This document shows positions 45,712 through 54,654 of a stretch of 64,000 nucleotides of DNA, one piece after another. Source of the DNA: CAVQBP01 sp963740945 (GTDB lineage: Bacteria; Bacteroidota; Ignavibacteria; Ignavibacteriales; Ignavibacteriaceae); the NCBI GenBank assembly GCA_963740945.1, contig CAVUGE010000008.1, forward strand, positions 1 to 64,000. The letters are read 5' to 3'. Each line of letters begins with the position of its first letter. Positions within the stretch are counted from its first letter, which is position 1. The notes beneath the pieces were generated by a model. That model saw only the letters and a list, made by a program, of their open reading frames with translations. It made no database searches and was not told where the DNA came from. A program made the translations under genes and the position numbers.

Positions 45712-46017
45712 TCACTCGCTATGCGAAATTTTCGAAACATTCATACCAAAATATTTTAATACAAGGTCGGCTCCGAAAGCCATAATTGAACCTAATGATG
45801 CCATTACCAGAGTTACTACAACAGCATATAAAACCCTGTCGTTGTTATATAATTCGGCAATCCACAGGCTAATTCCAGAAAGATCCTTTGTATCAATTTT
45901 TTTACTTAATTCTGTTTCCTGTTTTCCCCCAGATTCACCGCCGGCATAGGTAATGTTGTACGTACAGGTAAAAATAAGACAGAACATCAGCAAAGTAACT
46001 ATTTTTTTTGTTGACAT
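45712..46017 (-). CDS. Small membrane protein with signal peptide, next to TSUP transporters
   Basis: 101 residues. N-terminal signal-like segment (IVTLLMFCLIFTCTYNITYAG), a short periplasmic part, then one TM helix (VLYAVVVTLVMASLGSIMAFG) and a short basic/serine tail. No known domain. It lies 26 bp after a TauE/SafE-type gene and upstream of the haem sensor, so it may be an accessory subunit of either. Confidence 0.65.
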   Translation of the reverse strand: MSTKKIVTLLMFCLIFTCTYNITYAGGESGGKQETELSKKIDTKDLSGISLWIAELYNNDRVLYAVVVTLVMASLGSIMAFGADLVLKYFGMNVSKISHSE

Positions 46018-46043
46018 AATTTATTTCCTAAATTTTTTTTAAA

Positions 46044-47096
46044 TTAAAAATTAACTTTTTCTTTTTTTGCTTCTAAAATAAGTCTTGTGATAATAATAAT
46101 AGTCATAATGACCGCTGTTCCCATCAAAACAAAACCCGCAACCGATTGAAAAATAGGAATATCTGAAATTTTATAAATTTGTTCGAGAGCAATTGAGCAG
46201 CCTGCTAAAAGAATCATGATTGCAAACAATATCCTAATGCCGTAACCCTTTATATACTTAATTGCTGTTGCTCCTATTTGAGCACCTATTGAAGCACCAA
46301 TAAGCATAATAAAAGCAGCAACAAACTCAACACGACCTTTAAGAGCATAAGTGAAACAGCCATAAGCACCTGCAAAAAGAACACTCATTAAATCGGTACC
46401 TACAGCTATGACTGTAGGAACTCCTATCAAATAAACCAATGCAGGCATCCTAATAAATCCTCCACCAACGCCTAAGAATCCGGATAAAAAGCCGGTAAAT
46501 AAAAAAACGAAAATCACCATCCATAACGAAACAGACTTAATCCCAGAAGCAGGAAAAGATACCATAGGGGGAAGTTTGATTTTATGAAGTCTTTGAGCAA
46601 TACTGCTTTTATGTGTCTTCTGTGTTAAATTAGGTGAGCCATCCTGTTGTCCTGAATTACGTTTGAGTTTCTTAGGGTTGTTTGCAACATAATCATAGAA
46701 CATAAGTGATCCAAGCCCAAACATAAGGAAGAGGTAACACCACCTGACAATAGAACCCACATCGCCTGCTTTCTCCAAAAAAAGCACTACTTGAGAACCT
46801 ATTTCCAGACCGACAATTGATGCAACAATTGAAACACTGCCTAGTTTCCAGTCGATATTTCCCATCTTATGATGTTTCTTTGTAGCACCGATTGACTGGC
46901 CGAAAATATTTGCAAGGTCTGTCCCAATGGCGTAAGCCATGTGGAATCCAAAGATGTTCAATGCAGGAGTAACAATCCACCCACCTCCTACACCGAAAAA
47001 GCCGCCAAGCACACCTACGCAGAAACCGATTATAAATAATAACAAAACGTTGAACTCGATTCCTGCAATAGGTAAATAAATATTAAAGATATCCAT
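46044..47096 (-). CDS. TauE/SafE (TSUP) family sulfur-oxyanion transporter, copy 1
   Basis: 350 residues with about eight TM helices in two repeats. Each repeat carries a glycine-rich signature: GFFGVGGGWIVTPALN near residue 34 and GFLGVGGGFIRMPALVYL in the second half. Family members move sulfite, sulfoacetate, sulfate or sulfur compounds. In this sulfate-reduction setting import of sulfate or export of sulfite/sulfide is plausible, but direction is not shown. Its N-terminal 100 residues are nearly identical to copy 2. Confidence 0.88.
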   Translation of the reverse strand: MDIFNIYLPIAGIEFNVLLLFIIGFCVGVLGGFFGVGGGWIVTPALNIFGFHMAYAIGTDLANIFGQSIGATKKHHKMGNIDWKLGSVSIVASIVGLEIGSQVVLFLEKAGDVGSIVRWCYLFLMFGLGSLMFYDYVANNPKKLKRNSGQQDGSPNLTQKTHKSSIAQRLHKIKLPPMVSFPASGIKSVSLWMVIFVFLFTGFLSGFLGVGGGFIRMPALVYLIGVPTVIAVGTDLMSVLFAGAYGCFTYALKGRVEFVAAFIMLIGASIGAQIGATAIKYIKGYGIRILFAIMILLAGCSIALEQIYKISDIPIFQSVAGFVLMGTAVIMTIIIITRLILEAKKEKVNF

Positions 47097-47135
47097 ATTT
47101 TTACTTTATTTTGTTAGTTAAACTTTTAGGCAATT

Positions 47136-48179
47136 TCATTTTTCTTTTTTCGATTCTATTAGAAGTTTACTGATTATTACAATAGAGAGTGTTAAGGCAG
47201 TACCAATTAGAACAATCCCCGCTAGAGTTTGGAAAAGCTGATGCCTCGTTATTTTATAGAACTGTTCAGTTGCAACAGAAAAGGCTGCAAGTACGATCAT
47301 AATTGCAAATAATAATCTAATTCCATAACCCTTTACATATTTGACTGCAGTAGATCCTATCTGTGCTCCAATGGAAGCACCAATTAGCATAATGAAAGCT
47401 GCTATCAATTCTACGCGTCCTTTCATAGCATAAGTGAAACATCCATAAGCTCCGCTAAAAAGGACTGTTATTAAACTGGTTCCAATGGCAATTGTAGTAG
47501 GAAGGCCAATAAGGTAAACTAAAGCCGGCATTATAATGAATCCACCACCTACACCTAGAAATCCGGAAAGAAAGCCGGTAAATAAAAAGATTAAGAAAAT
47601 AATCCATATTGAAACGCTGTCAATATCAGATGCCGGAAAAGAAATCATTGGAGGCAAATTTATTCTATGAAGTTTCTCCGAAATTTTACTTCGTTCTCTT
47701 TTAGATTTATTTCCCGGAATTTTTTCAATTTCCTGTGTTATTCTTTTCAACTGCTTCGGATGAACAACAAAATAATCATAAAGCATATAAATACCGAGAG
47801 AGGAAAGTAGGGCCAGGTAGCACCATCTGACAATTAAACCAACATCGCCTGATTTTTCCAGGGCGATTATAACTTCGGAACCGATTTCTAAACCGATAAC
47901 TGAAGTGATGATTGAAATGATTCCGAGTTTCCAATCAATATTTCCCATTTTTTGATGTTTTTTAACAGCACCAATTGATTGACCGAAAATATTAGAGAGA
48001 TCAGTTCCAATTGCAAAAGCCATATGAAAGCCAAAAATATTTAAAGCAGGAGTTACAATCCAACCGCCTCCTACGCCAAAAAAACCACCGAGAACTCCCA
48101 CACAAAATCCTATAATCAGTAATAAAAGAACATTGAACTCTATTCCGGCGACAGGTAAATAGATATTGAATATGTCCAT
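47136..48179 (-). CDS. TauE/SafE (TSUP) family transporter, copy 2
   Basis: 347 residues and closest to copy 1: both begin MDIFNIYLP and share GIEFNVLLL, GFCVGVLGGFFGVGGGW and KMGNIDWKLG. The second glycine signature is GFLGVGGGFIIMPALVYL. The central cytoplasmic loop (about 145-185) is charged and differs most between copies, so it may set partner or substrate. Spacing to copy 1 is 39 bp. Confidence 0.88.
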   Translation of the reverse strand: MDIFNIYLPVAGIEFNVLLLLIIGFCVGVLGGFFGVGGGWIVTPALNIFGFHMAFAIGTDLSNIFGQSIGAVKKHQKMGNIDWKLGIISIITSVIGLEIGSEVIIALEKSGDVGLIVRWCYLALLSSLGIYMLYDYFVVHPKQLKRITQEIEKIPGNKSKRERSKISEKLHRINLPPMISFPASDIDSVSIWIIFLIFLFTGFLSGFLGVGGGFIIMPALVYLIGLPTTIAIGTSLITVLFSGAYGCFTYAMKGRVELIAAFIMLIGASIGAQIGSTAVKYVKGYGIRLLFAIMIVLAAFSVATEQFYKITRHQLFQTLAGIVLIGTALTLSIVIISKLLIESKKEK

Positions 48180-48236
48180 ATTTTTTCCCGATTTTATATC
48201 TTCAGAATTGGATGTATTTCTGTTTTATATATTTAA

Positions 48237-49301
48237 CTATTCCGGCTCTTTAACAGGTTTTAAAATTCTTCTTCGCTCTTTTCTCGATTCTGATACAAGC
48301 TTACCAATGATTATTGTAGTTATAATCAGGGCAGTCCCAATCAAAATAATTTCAGAAATAGTTTGAAAAATTAATCTCCCGGTTATTTTAAAAATTTGTT
48401 CTGTTGTTACGGATAAACCCGCAAAGACAATCATTATTGCAAACAGTAATCTGATTCCATATCCCTTGATATATTTAACAGCAGTAGCACCGATCTGTGC
48501 CCCGATTGAGGCACCAATGAGCAAAATGAGAGCAGCAATTAATTCTACCCGCCCATGCGTAGAATAAATAAAACAACCATATGCTGAACTAAATAGAACA
48601 GTAATTAAGGTAGTGCCTACTGCAATTATAGTAGGCAAGCCTATTAAATAAACAAGGGTGGGCATTATAATGAACCCTCCCCCTATTCCCAAAAGTCCTG
48701 AAAAAAAACCGGTAAATAAAAAAATTATTGTGATAATCCAGAGTGAAACTGATTCTATTTGAGAAATAGGGAACGAAATCATGGGGGGAATTTTTATTTC
48801 ATATAATCTCTCGGCTATTTTATTTCGAACTGGCTGTATATTATTATTATTAGGGGGATCTTCATCAATATGTTGTTTCTTTTGTAAAACAAAATAATCA
48901 TAGAACATAAACACGCCTAATCCCGATAAAAATACAACATAGCACCACCTAATAATTATTCCTGCATTACCTGTTTTTTCGAGAGCGATTACGACCCGGG
49001 AACCAGCTTCAAACCCTACGATGGAAATAATAACGGAAATAAGACCTAATTTCCAATCGATATTTCCCATTGAATGATGTTTTTTTAATGCTCCGATTGA
49101 TTGCCCGAAAATATTGGAAAGGCAAGTTCCTATTGCATAAGCCATAGGGAATCCGAAGATATTTAACGCAGGAGTAACAAACCAGCCGCCCCCCTCACCA
49201 AAAAAACCTGCTATAACTCCTACACAGAATCCAATCAAAATTAATAACAGAATATTAAAGTGAACGCCTATAACAGGTAAATAAATACTAAATATTTTCA
49301 T
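48237..49301 (-). CDS. TauE/SafE (TSUP) family transporter, copy 3 (most divergent)
   Basis: 354 residues. The first glycine signature is GFFGEGGGWFVTPALN, with a Glu replacing the Val of the other copies inside the membrane. The second is GLLGIGGGFIIMPTLVYL. It ends in a basic tail (SESRKERRRILK). It is the first transporter to be transcribed, downstream of the SUMT gene by 52 bp. The intramembrane Glu may alter proton coupling or substrate (inference). Confidence 0.87.
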   Translation of the reverse strand: MKIFSIYLPVIGVHFNILLLILIGFCVGVIAGFFGEGGGWFVTPALNIFGFPMAYAIGTCLSNIFGQSIGALKKHHSMGNIDWKLGLISVIISIVGFEAGSRVVIALEKTGNAGIIIRWCYVVFLSGLGVFMFYDYFVLQKKQHIDEDPPNNNNIQPVRNKIAERLYEIKIPPMISFPISQIESVSLWIITIIFLFTGFFSGLLGIGGGFIIMPTLVYLIGLPTIIAVGTTLITVLFSSAYGCFIYSTHGRVELIAALILLIGASIGAQIGATAVKYIKGYGIRLLFAIMIVFAGLSVTTEQIFKITGRLIFQTISEIILIGTALIITTIIIGKLVSESRKERRRILKPVKEPE

Positions 49302-49353
49302 TCTTTGTTCTAGATAAAAGAAAGCGAACTAATTTGCAGATTCCTTCAGCTTT

Positions 49354-50256
49354 TTATTTTTCCAGTACTTTTTTCAGCCAAGCATTTACTGCCGGATAAT
49401 TTAAGGTCCGAGGTGAATTACTTTTTAGAGATTTTTCCCTATTCCCGCTTAAAACAATTCTCTTACCTCCCAAATCTGATAAAGATTCGATGTTGAACAA
49501 CTGTTCTTTTTCAAACCATGATATTTCTTCTCTTAGTGCTACTGTTGGACTAATCATAATAATAACCGGCGGGTGAAAATTTTGCTTTTTAAATTCATCG
49601 GCTATTTCATCGAGCTTTGCGGTTACAGTTCTTTGAGTGGGCAATGTACCATTTTCAATAACTGCAACAGGCATAGCCGGATTCATTCCATGTTTAATTA
49701 ATTCGCTGCATATCCTCTCTATTCTTGAAGCACCCATATAGATAATAAGATTTGCATTTTTCAATTTTGCCAGTTTTTCCCACTCGACCTGTGTCTCCGG
49801 TTTATCCGGACATTCATGAGCGGTAATTAAAATGCATTGTGTAATCAACCCTCTTTGTGTAATTGGTATTCCACTATAAATAGGTGCAGAAAGTCCGGAT
49901 GTAATACCAGGTATAATTTCGAAATCTATGCCTGCCTTTTTAAGCGCTGCTGCTTCTTCAGAACCTCTTCCAAAAACAAATGGGTTACCGCCTTTTAAGC
50001 GAGCCACATTAAAACCAAGTTTTGCTTTGTTTATTAAAATTTCAATTATACATTCCTGTTCAATAGGGTGATAACCGGATTTTTTCCCAACAAAAATTTT
50101 TTCACATTCTTTTTTACAATAGGATAAGAGATCGTTATTTATTAATCTGTCATAAACTACCACATCTGCCTGTCTAAGTTTTTTTAAGGCTTTAACAGTA
50201 ATAAGATCCGGATCGCCGGGTCCCGCTCCTACGATATAAACTTTTCCGTATTCCAA
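49354..50256 (-). CDS. cobA: Uroporphyrinogen-III C-methyltransferase (SUMT) with a short HemD-like tail
   Basis: 300 residues. SAM-binding motifs are VYIVGAGPGDPDLITVKAL and VARLKGGNPFVFGRGSEE, with PGITSGLSAPIYSGIPITQRG. It makes precorrin-2 for sirohaem, the DsrAB cofactor. The family core is about 250 residues. The last 45 read SLSDLGGKRIVLSGNR and so on, which resembles the first strand of uroporphyrinogen-III synthase in CobA-HemD fusions, but that domain is otherwise absent. The gene is in the same operon as precorrin-2 dehydrogenase. Confidence 0.93.
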   Translation of the reverse strand: MEYGKVYIVGAGPGDPDLITVKALKKLRQADVVVYDRLINNDLLSYCKKECEKIFVGKKSGYHPIEQECIIEILINKAKLGFNVARLKGGNPFVFGRGSEEAAALKKAGIDFEIIPGITSGLSAPIYSGIPITQRGLITQCILITAHECPDKPETQVEWEKLAKLKNANLIIYMGASRIERICSELIKHGMNPAMPVAVIENGTLPTQRTVTAKLDEIADEFKKQNFHPPVIIMISPTVALREEISWFEKEQLFNIESLSDLGGKRIVLSGNREKSLKSNSPRTLNYPAVNAWLKKVLEK

Positions 50257-50284
50257 ATTTTTCTCCTATAGATGATTCATTCGA

Positions 50285-50869
50285 TTATAAATGTTTGATT
50301 ACATTAACTATAAGAAAACCCGCAGTAGCGACGAAAACAATTAGAAAAATAATTATCAGAATATTCGCCTGCGAATCTGTTCCAGCCGATACTTTCTGTT
50401 CACGAAATAAAATACTATTTATCATCTCAAGAGTTCCTCTGCCGACTTTCTTAAATTGTTCGTCGTAATTAATTATTTCATTTTGGCTGAGAGAGTTAGA
50501 CCGGATTTCATCAAAAAATTTATTATATGTACCCGACATTTCAGAATAATCTGCTTTTATTGTAGAAATTTCAGTATCATTTAAAGCTTTCATTCCAATC
50601 AACTCACCAAATCTTTGGTGAAAGTCCTCCTTCGCTTTTTGCCATCTAAGGTATCTTTGCTGTGAATAGCCCCTTATTAAAAGGTTTTTTTCTTCTCTTC
50701 TTAACTGAAGTTCCGCTTCTTTAAGTTTATGGACAACCTCAATAACTTTATTACTGTTTTCAATTTTTTGTGTTAACATCCAGCCCAGCACACCGCTGCA
50801 AAGGATTAAAAGAATTATAATAGAAAAGGTGATGAATATTTTTTTCTTTAATATTTTTAGATCACCCAT
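50285..50869 (-). CDS. Two-TM four-helix-bundle sensor-like protein without output domain
   Basis: 194 residues. TM1 is at about 10-32 (IFITFSIIILLILCSGVLGW) and TM2 at about 169-190, enclosing an extracytoplasmic helical domain of about 130 residues (EAELQLRREEKNLLIRGY, TYNKFFDEI) like 4HB_MCP or CHASE-type ligand sensors. The protein ends four residues after TM2 (IKHL), so it has no HAMP, kinase or methyl-accepting region. It lies between two sirohaem genes. A small-molecule sensor that signals through a partner is possible. Confidence 0.7.
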   Translation of the reverse strand: MGDLKILKKKIFITFSIIILLILCSGVLGWMLTQKIENSNKVIEVVHKLKEAELQLRREEKNLLIRGYSQQRYLRWQKAKEDFHQRFGELIGMKALNDTEISTIKADYSEMSGTYNKFFDEIRSNSLSQNEIINYDEQFKKVGRGTLEMINSILFREQKVSAGTDSQANILIIIFLIVFVATAGFLIVNVIKHL

Positions 50870-50899
50870 AGTTGTTCCCCGAAAAATCTTAAGAATAAG

Positions 50900-51550
50900 T
50901 TAAATTCCTTTTAGGATTTTTTGAATATAATACTTTGAATTTCTCTTTCCATTTTCCGTTAAAACATTTTCCCAATTTACAGAAGTGAATTTTTTGAACA
51001 TTTTCCTTTTATCTTGTACCGTCTTTTCATTTTTTAATAATTGTTTTCTAAATTCGCCTGCTAAATCAATAATATCTGTATATATTGGCGGAATGAAACG
51101 GTCTAATTTTCCCTTCATTTCTTTAGTATAAAACGGAGCTTTACCTTGTGAAGAAACGGAAATTGTTAAATGCCCCCGTTTTATATTTGCAGGTAAAATA
51201 AAGTCGCATAAAGGGGGATTATCGGCAACATTTAAAAGAATACCCTCTGTTATGCAATCATTTCGCACTATTTTATTTATTTCCGGATTATCTGTTGCAC
51301 TGAATACAATTTTATAATTTTTAATAAATTCTTTAGAATAGAACTTTTTAATAATTTGAATTTTATCTTGTTTAGCTAAATCTAGAAGAGGTTTGCAGAT
51401 TTTAGGAGAGATAACAGTTATTTTAGCATTAAATTCTTGAAGTGATAATACTTTTCTGTAAGCTACTTTTCCGCCGCCGACTATTAAGCAGGGAAATCTT
51501 TCAAGACTAATCAAAATAGGATAGAAATTAGAGTTTTCGCTTTTTTTCAT
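50900..51550 (-). CDS. Precorrin-2 dehydrogenase/sirohydrochlorin ferrochelatase (CysG N-terminal/Met8-like)
   Basis: 216 residues. NAD-binding FPCLIVGGGKVAYRKVLSL is near residues 19-37. The conserved Asp region is VFSATDNPEIN (Asp near 107), which is used for both dehydrogenation and iron insertion. The central region SSQGKAPFYTKEMKGKLDRFIP is the family block. Together with the SUMT gene this completes sirohaem synthesis from uroporphyrinogen III. It is the first gene of the minus-strand operon. Length is normal. Confidence 0.92.
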   Translation of the reverse strand: MKKSENSNFYPILISLERFPCLIVGGGKVAYRKVLSLQEFNAKITVISPKICKPLLDLAKQDKIQIIKKFYSKEFIKNYKIVFSATDNPEINKIVRNDCITEGILLNVADNPPLCDFILPANIKRGHLTISVSSQGKAPFYTKEMKGKLDRFIPPIYTDIIDLAGEFRKQLLKNEKTVQDKRKMFKKFTSVNWENVLTENGKRNSKYYIQKILKGI

Positions 51551-51762
51551 AAAATAATTTCCCCCCTTTTAAGAGATAAAGATTATTAATTACATGAAAA
51601 AAAACAAAGGGGTATCTGTTTCTGTAATCCTTGTGTTGTTCAATTTATTGCGGAGGAACTTGAAATATATTTAAGAAAGATAATAAAAGGTTCGGTCAAT
51701 TTATTTAGTTATTTATTGGATTTCAGAGTAGTATTAAGTGTACTTTTTTAATTTAAGAAATT

Positions 51763-52455
51763 TCACTTGTGCTGCAAGACTTTTTTTAAACCTTCTTTAA
51801 CCTTATCCATTAAAGGAGCTTTCATCAAATCATTGATTGTTGTGTCAACATCATATTTAATTCTGTTTAAAAGAATTTTACCATCTTCATAAACTGCGTA
51901 ACAAGCCTCTCCGCCATCTCTTGAAAGACCAACACTGCCCGGATTTATTATTAAGCTATAGTCAGATTTTTTTTTATACTGTACATGCGTATGCCCGACA
52001 AGTATATATTCAGCAATGCCGCTGATTGATGAATCTAATTCATTAAGAATCTCATCTTCATCTAAATATTTTGATATGTCACCTTGCGGGGAAGCATGAG
52101 CCATGAGAAATGTATTTTCATCAAAATGAGCTTTATCGATAACCGGCATATTTTTTAGGAATTTAATATCATTTTCATCCAGCAAAGTTTTATGCCACTC
52201 CCGTGTTGCAATAGAATATTCCCGGAAAGTTCCCATACAATTGCAATCAACATCAAAGCTTAAAGCATTATCGTGATTTCCCCGGACATAATAATCGGCA
52301 TTTTCTCTTATGAATTTTAAACATTCTTTTGGATGCGGTCCATAATCTACAACATCACCGAGGAAAATAAGTTTATCGTAGGTTCCATCCTTTTCCAGAA
52401 CGGCTTGAAGCGCAGGAAGATTTGCATGAATATCCGAAATTATTAATGCCTTCAT
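51763..52455 (-). CDS. Metallophosphoesterase (YfcE/MJ0936-like, calcineurin superfamily)
   Basis: 230 residues with all metal-binding blocks: ISDIHANLPAL, FLGDVVDYGPHP, GNHDNAL, and late GHTHVQY plus INPGSVGLSRDG. It belongs to small bacterial phosphodiesterases. A hairpin (GGCAGGAG..CTCCTACC, plus-strand 52468-52500) lies in its leader. It is 200 bp from the sirohaem operon with the same orientation. Substrate is unknown. Confidence 0.92.
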   Translation of the reverse strand: MKALIISDIHANLPALQAVLEKDGTYDKLIFLGDVVDYGPHPKECLKFIRENADYYVRGNHDNALSFDVDCNCMGTFREYSIATREWHKTLLDENDIKFLKNMPVIDKAHFDENTFLMAHASPQGDISKYLDEDEILNELDSSISGIAEYILVGHTHVQYKKKSDYSLIINPGSVGLSRDGGEACYAVYEDGKILLNRIKYDVDTTINDLMKAPLMDKVKEGLKKVLQHK

Positions 52456-52961
52456 TAGTTTAACCTTTCAAAGGGTAGGAGAAAAATACTCCTGCCTTTT
52501 AAAAATTTTAATCTGCTTAGAGAGTGTAATAATAAGAAGTAGGAGTTATCAATTCCGATCAGAATGTTAAGCGAACTCCATCGCTGATAGAAACATAAAT
52601 ATTTTAATATTTACAAACAATATCCCTTTGTGGATAGCTTCATAGATTAAATATGAATTATAAGAGAATTTGCATAGTAATTCTAAACAAGTATAACGCT
52701 TCTACAAGAATATTCTCGCTGTTTACATTAAACTGTTTTGAAATCATGATTGCGCATGATTAGAAACATTCATTTTTGTAAATTCAGTTTGAAAAATATT
52801 GTTTAAGTTGATCTTTAAACTGTTCCAACAATTTTATTCTTCTAAAAGTTAAATTATGCAATTTAAATAATTAGCTGATGTAAAAGTAAAGTTTTGTTTT
52901 AGACTATGTAATTTTTCTTCATTGCAATGCGTCTATTTAGTAGATATATAAAATAATTTTT
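52456..52961. other. Intergenic region between divergent genes
   Basis: About 500 bp without a gene. It contains a near-perfect hairpin at about 52468-52500 on the metallophosphoesterase side and AT-rich sequence on the other. The ECF sigma promoter should be here but is not recognisable. Confidence 0.4.
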
Positions 52962-53456
52962 TTGGAAAAAGAAATAGAAAATATTTCAGTAAAAGAACTT
53001 TACGAAGAATATTCAAAAGATATCTTAAGATATTCTTTCAGCATATTAAAAAATTATGAAGAAGCAAGGGATATTGTTCAAGAAGTATTTATTCGTCATA
53101 TTGAAAACGGGAAATCGTTTAAGGGTCAATGTTCTTATAAAACATGGCTATTTGTTATAACCCGGAATTTATGTTACAGCAGATTACGAAGCAAGACCTT
53201 TAAGAGTAACAGGATTGAAGATTTTTCGTTTGGAAAAAATTATGTGGAGACCTATGATGTTGACATTTCAGTTAGAGATGCGCTAAAAAAGATTTCAGTA
53301 GAAAACAGTGAATTACTTTACTTAAAGGAATATGAGGGATATTCATATGCAGAAATCTCGGAAATAACAAGGTTATCCATTGAAAATATTGCCGTTAAAC
53401 TATACCGGGTTAAAAAAATTCTTAGAAAATATTTAAAAGATTTTAAGGAAAAGTAG
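52962..53456 (+). CDS. ECF-type RNA polymerase sigma factor
   Basis: 164 residues from TTG 52962, the only suitable start. Region 2 is seen as RYSFSILKNYEEARDIVQEVFIRHI with a YKTWLFVITRNLCYSRLR core. Region 4 is YLKEYEGYSYAEISEITRL..ENIAVKLYRVKKILRKYL. The product should direct transcription of an extracytoplasmic-stress regulon. The next gene starts on the base after its stop, and encodes a zinc-finger membrane anti-sigma factor. Confidence 0.9.
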   Translation: MEKEIENISVKELYEEYSKDILRYSFSILKNYEEARDIVQEVFIRHIENGKSFKGQCSYKTWLFVITRNLCYSRLRSKTFKSNRIEDFSFGKNYVETYDVDISVRDALKKISVENSELLYLKEYEGYSYAEISEITRLSIENIAVKLYRVKKILRKYLKDFKEK

Positions 53457-54047
53457 ATGAAACATTATGAATATGAGATAAGCCTTTATGTTGAAGACGA
53501 ATTACCTTTAAATAAAAGCGAAGAACTGTTATCTCATTTATCTAAGTGTAAAAAATGCAAGTTAACCTTACATGAATATGCAAATATAAAAAATAACATA
53601 ATTCAATTTTATGAAAAATTACCTGAGAAGAAGGTTGCAATAAACCATACTTATTTGAAAAAAAGGGGGTTCAACTGGAATATAAGGAAAGGAGGGTTTG
53701 TAGTTGCAACTTCGATTGCGATAATAACTGTTTTAGTTTATCTGTTTTTATCTATCCCAAATTCAAACCAAATAAAAACTACTCATGTCTCATCAGTTAT
53801 TAAGGAAGGAGCTAAGAAAAAAAATAATAATTCTGAAAATTATTTTTCTGCTGATATTAAAGAAAAACAGGATTCAATTGAAAATAATATTAAAGAATTT
53901 AATAAAGTTATAGATAAAGCTATAGCTTCAAAAAAGCAAAAATCCTTATCCACAGAACTATGGAATGTTGGTAAAGATCATAATCAGGAGGAATTTAATA
54001 AAGTTATAAATTCAATTTTGTATAATAATAATTATTATTATGATTAA
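53457..54047 (+). CDS. Membrane-anchored zinc-finger anti-sigma factor
   Basis: 196 residues. The ZAS motif HLSKCKKCK (H-x3-C-x2-C) is at about 27-35. One TM helix is at about 80-98 (FVVATSIAIITVLVYLFLSI). The periplasmic part is a lysine/asparagine-rich helix. It should bind and silence the adjacent ECF sigma factor, releasing it on envelope stress. The tail has repeat-like EFNKVIDKAI and EFNKVINSIL. Confidence 0.8.
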   Translation: MKHYEYEISLYVEDELPLNKSEELLSHLSKCKKCKLTLHEYANIKNNIIQFYEKLPEKKVAINHTYLKKRGFNWNIRKGGFVVATSIAIITVLVYLFLSIPNSNQIKTTHVSSVIKEGAKKKNNNSENYFSADIKEKQDSIENNIKEFNKVIDKAIASKKQKSLSTELWNVGKDHNQEEFNKVINSILYNNNYYYD

Positions 54048-54062
54048 TTTAAGGAGGAAATA

Positions 54063-54654
54063 ATGAAGCTGAATAAAACAATTATTGCATACCTAATTAC
54101 TTTTCTGTCCCTTTCATTTGCAGGGTTCAAAATCATTGAGGATGGAATACCTAACGGGTGGTTCAAAGCCGGTTCCAGCCCCGAGAGCTATGAAATAACG
54201 ACTATAAAGAACGTGGGTGAAAACGGAGAAAATGCTCTTAATATAAAATCTATTAAAGAAGATATTAAAGGTTTTGGTACCTTAATGCAGAATTTTTCAG
54301 CGGAAAAATATTTAAATAAAAGAGTTAGACTTTCGGGTTATATAAAATCGAAAAATGTAATTCTATCTGCAGGACTTTGGATGAGGATAGATGGAAAAGA
54401 TAATCCGACTAAAGCCACTGGGATTTGATAATATGGGTAATCGCCCGATAAAAGGGACAACGGATTGGAAGAAATATAAAGTTGTATTGGATGTTCCTTC
54501 CAATAGCAATTTAATTAACATCGGTATACTATTGTCAGGCAAAGGAGAAGTTTGGGTTAGTAATTTAAAATTTGAAATTGTAGATAAAACTGTTCCAACA
54601 ACCGATGTGATAGAAAATCAGTCAAAAGTCGGAACCATCAAATTTAGATTTTAA
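54063..54654 (+). pseudogene. Secreted jelly-roll-like protein, frameshifted
   Basis: ATG 54063 begins a signal peptide and a domain with ENALNIKSIKEDIKGFGTLMQ and RVRLSGYIKSKNV. The first frame ends at 54428. Dropping one G near 54411-54415 joins it to GFDNMGNRPIKGTTDWKKY, a carbohydrate-binding or jelly-roll motif, continuing to 54654. The corrected length is about 196 residues. The family is common as the third gene after sigma/anti-sigma pairs or in regulators, but the function is unknown. Possible sequencing error. Confidence 0.7.
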
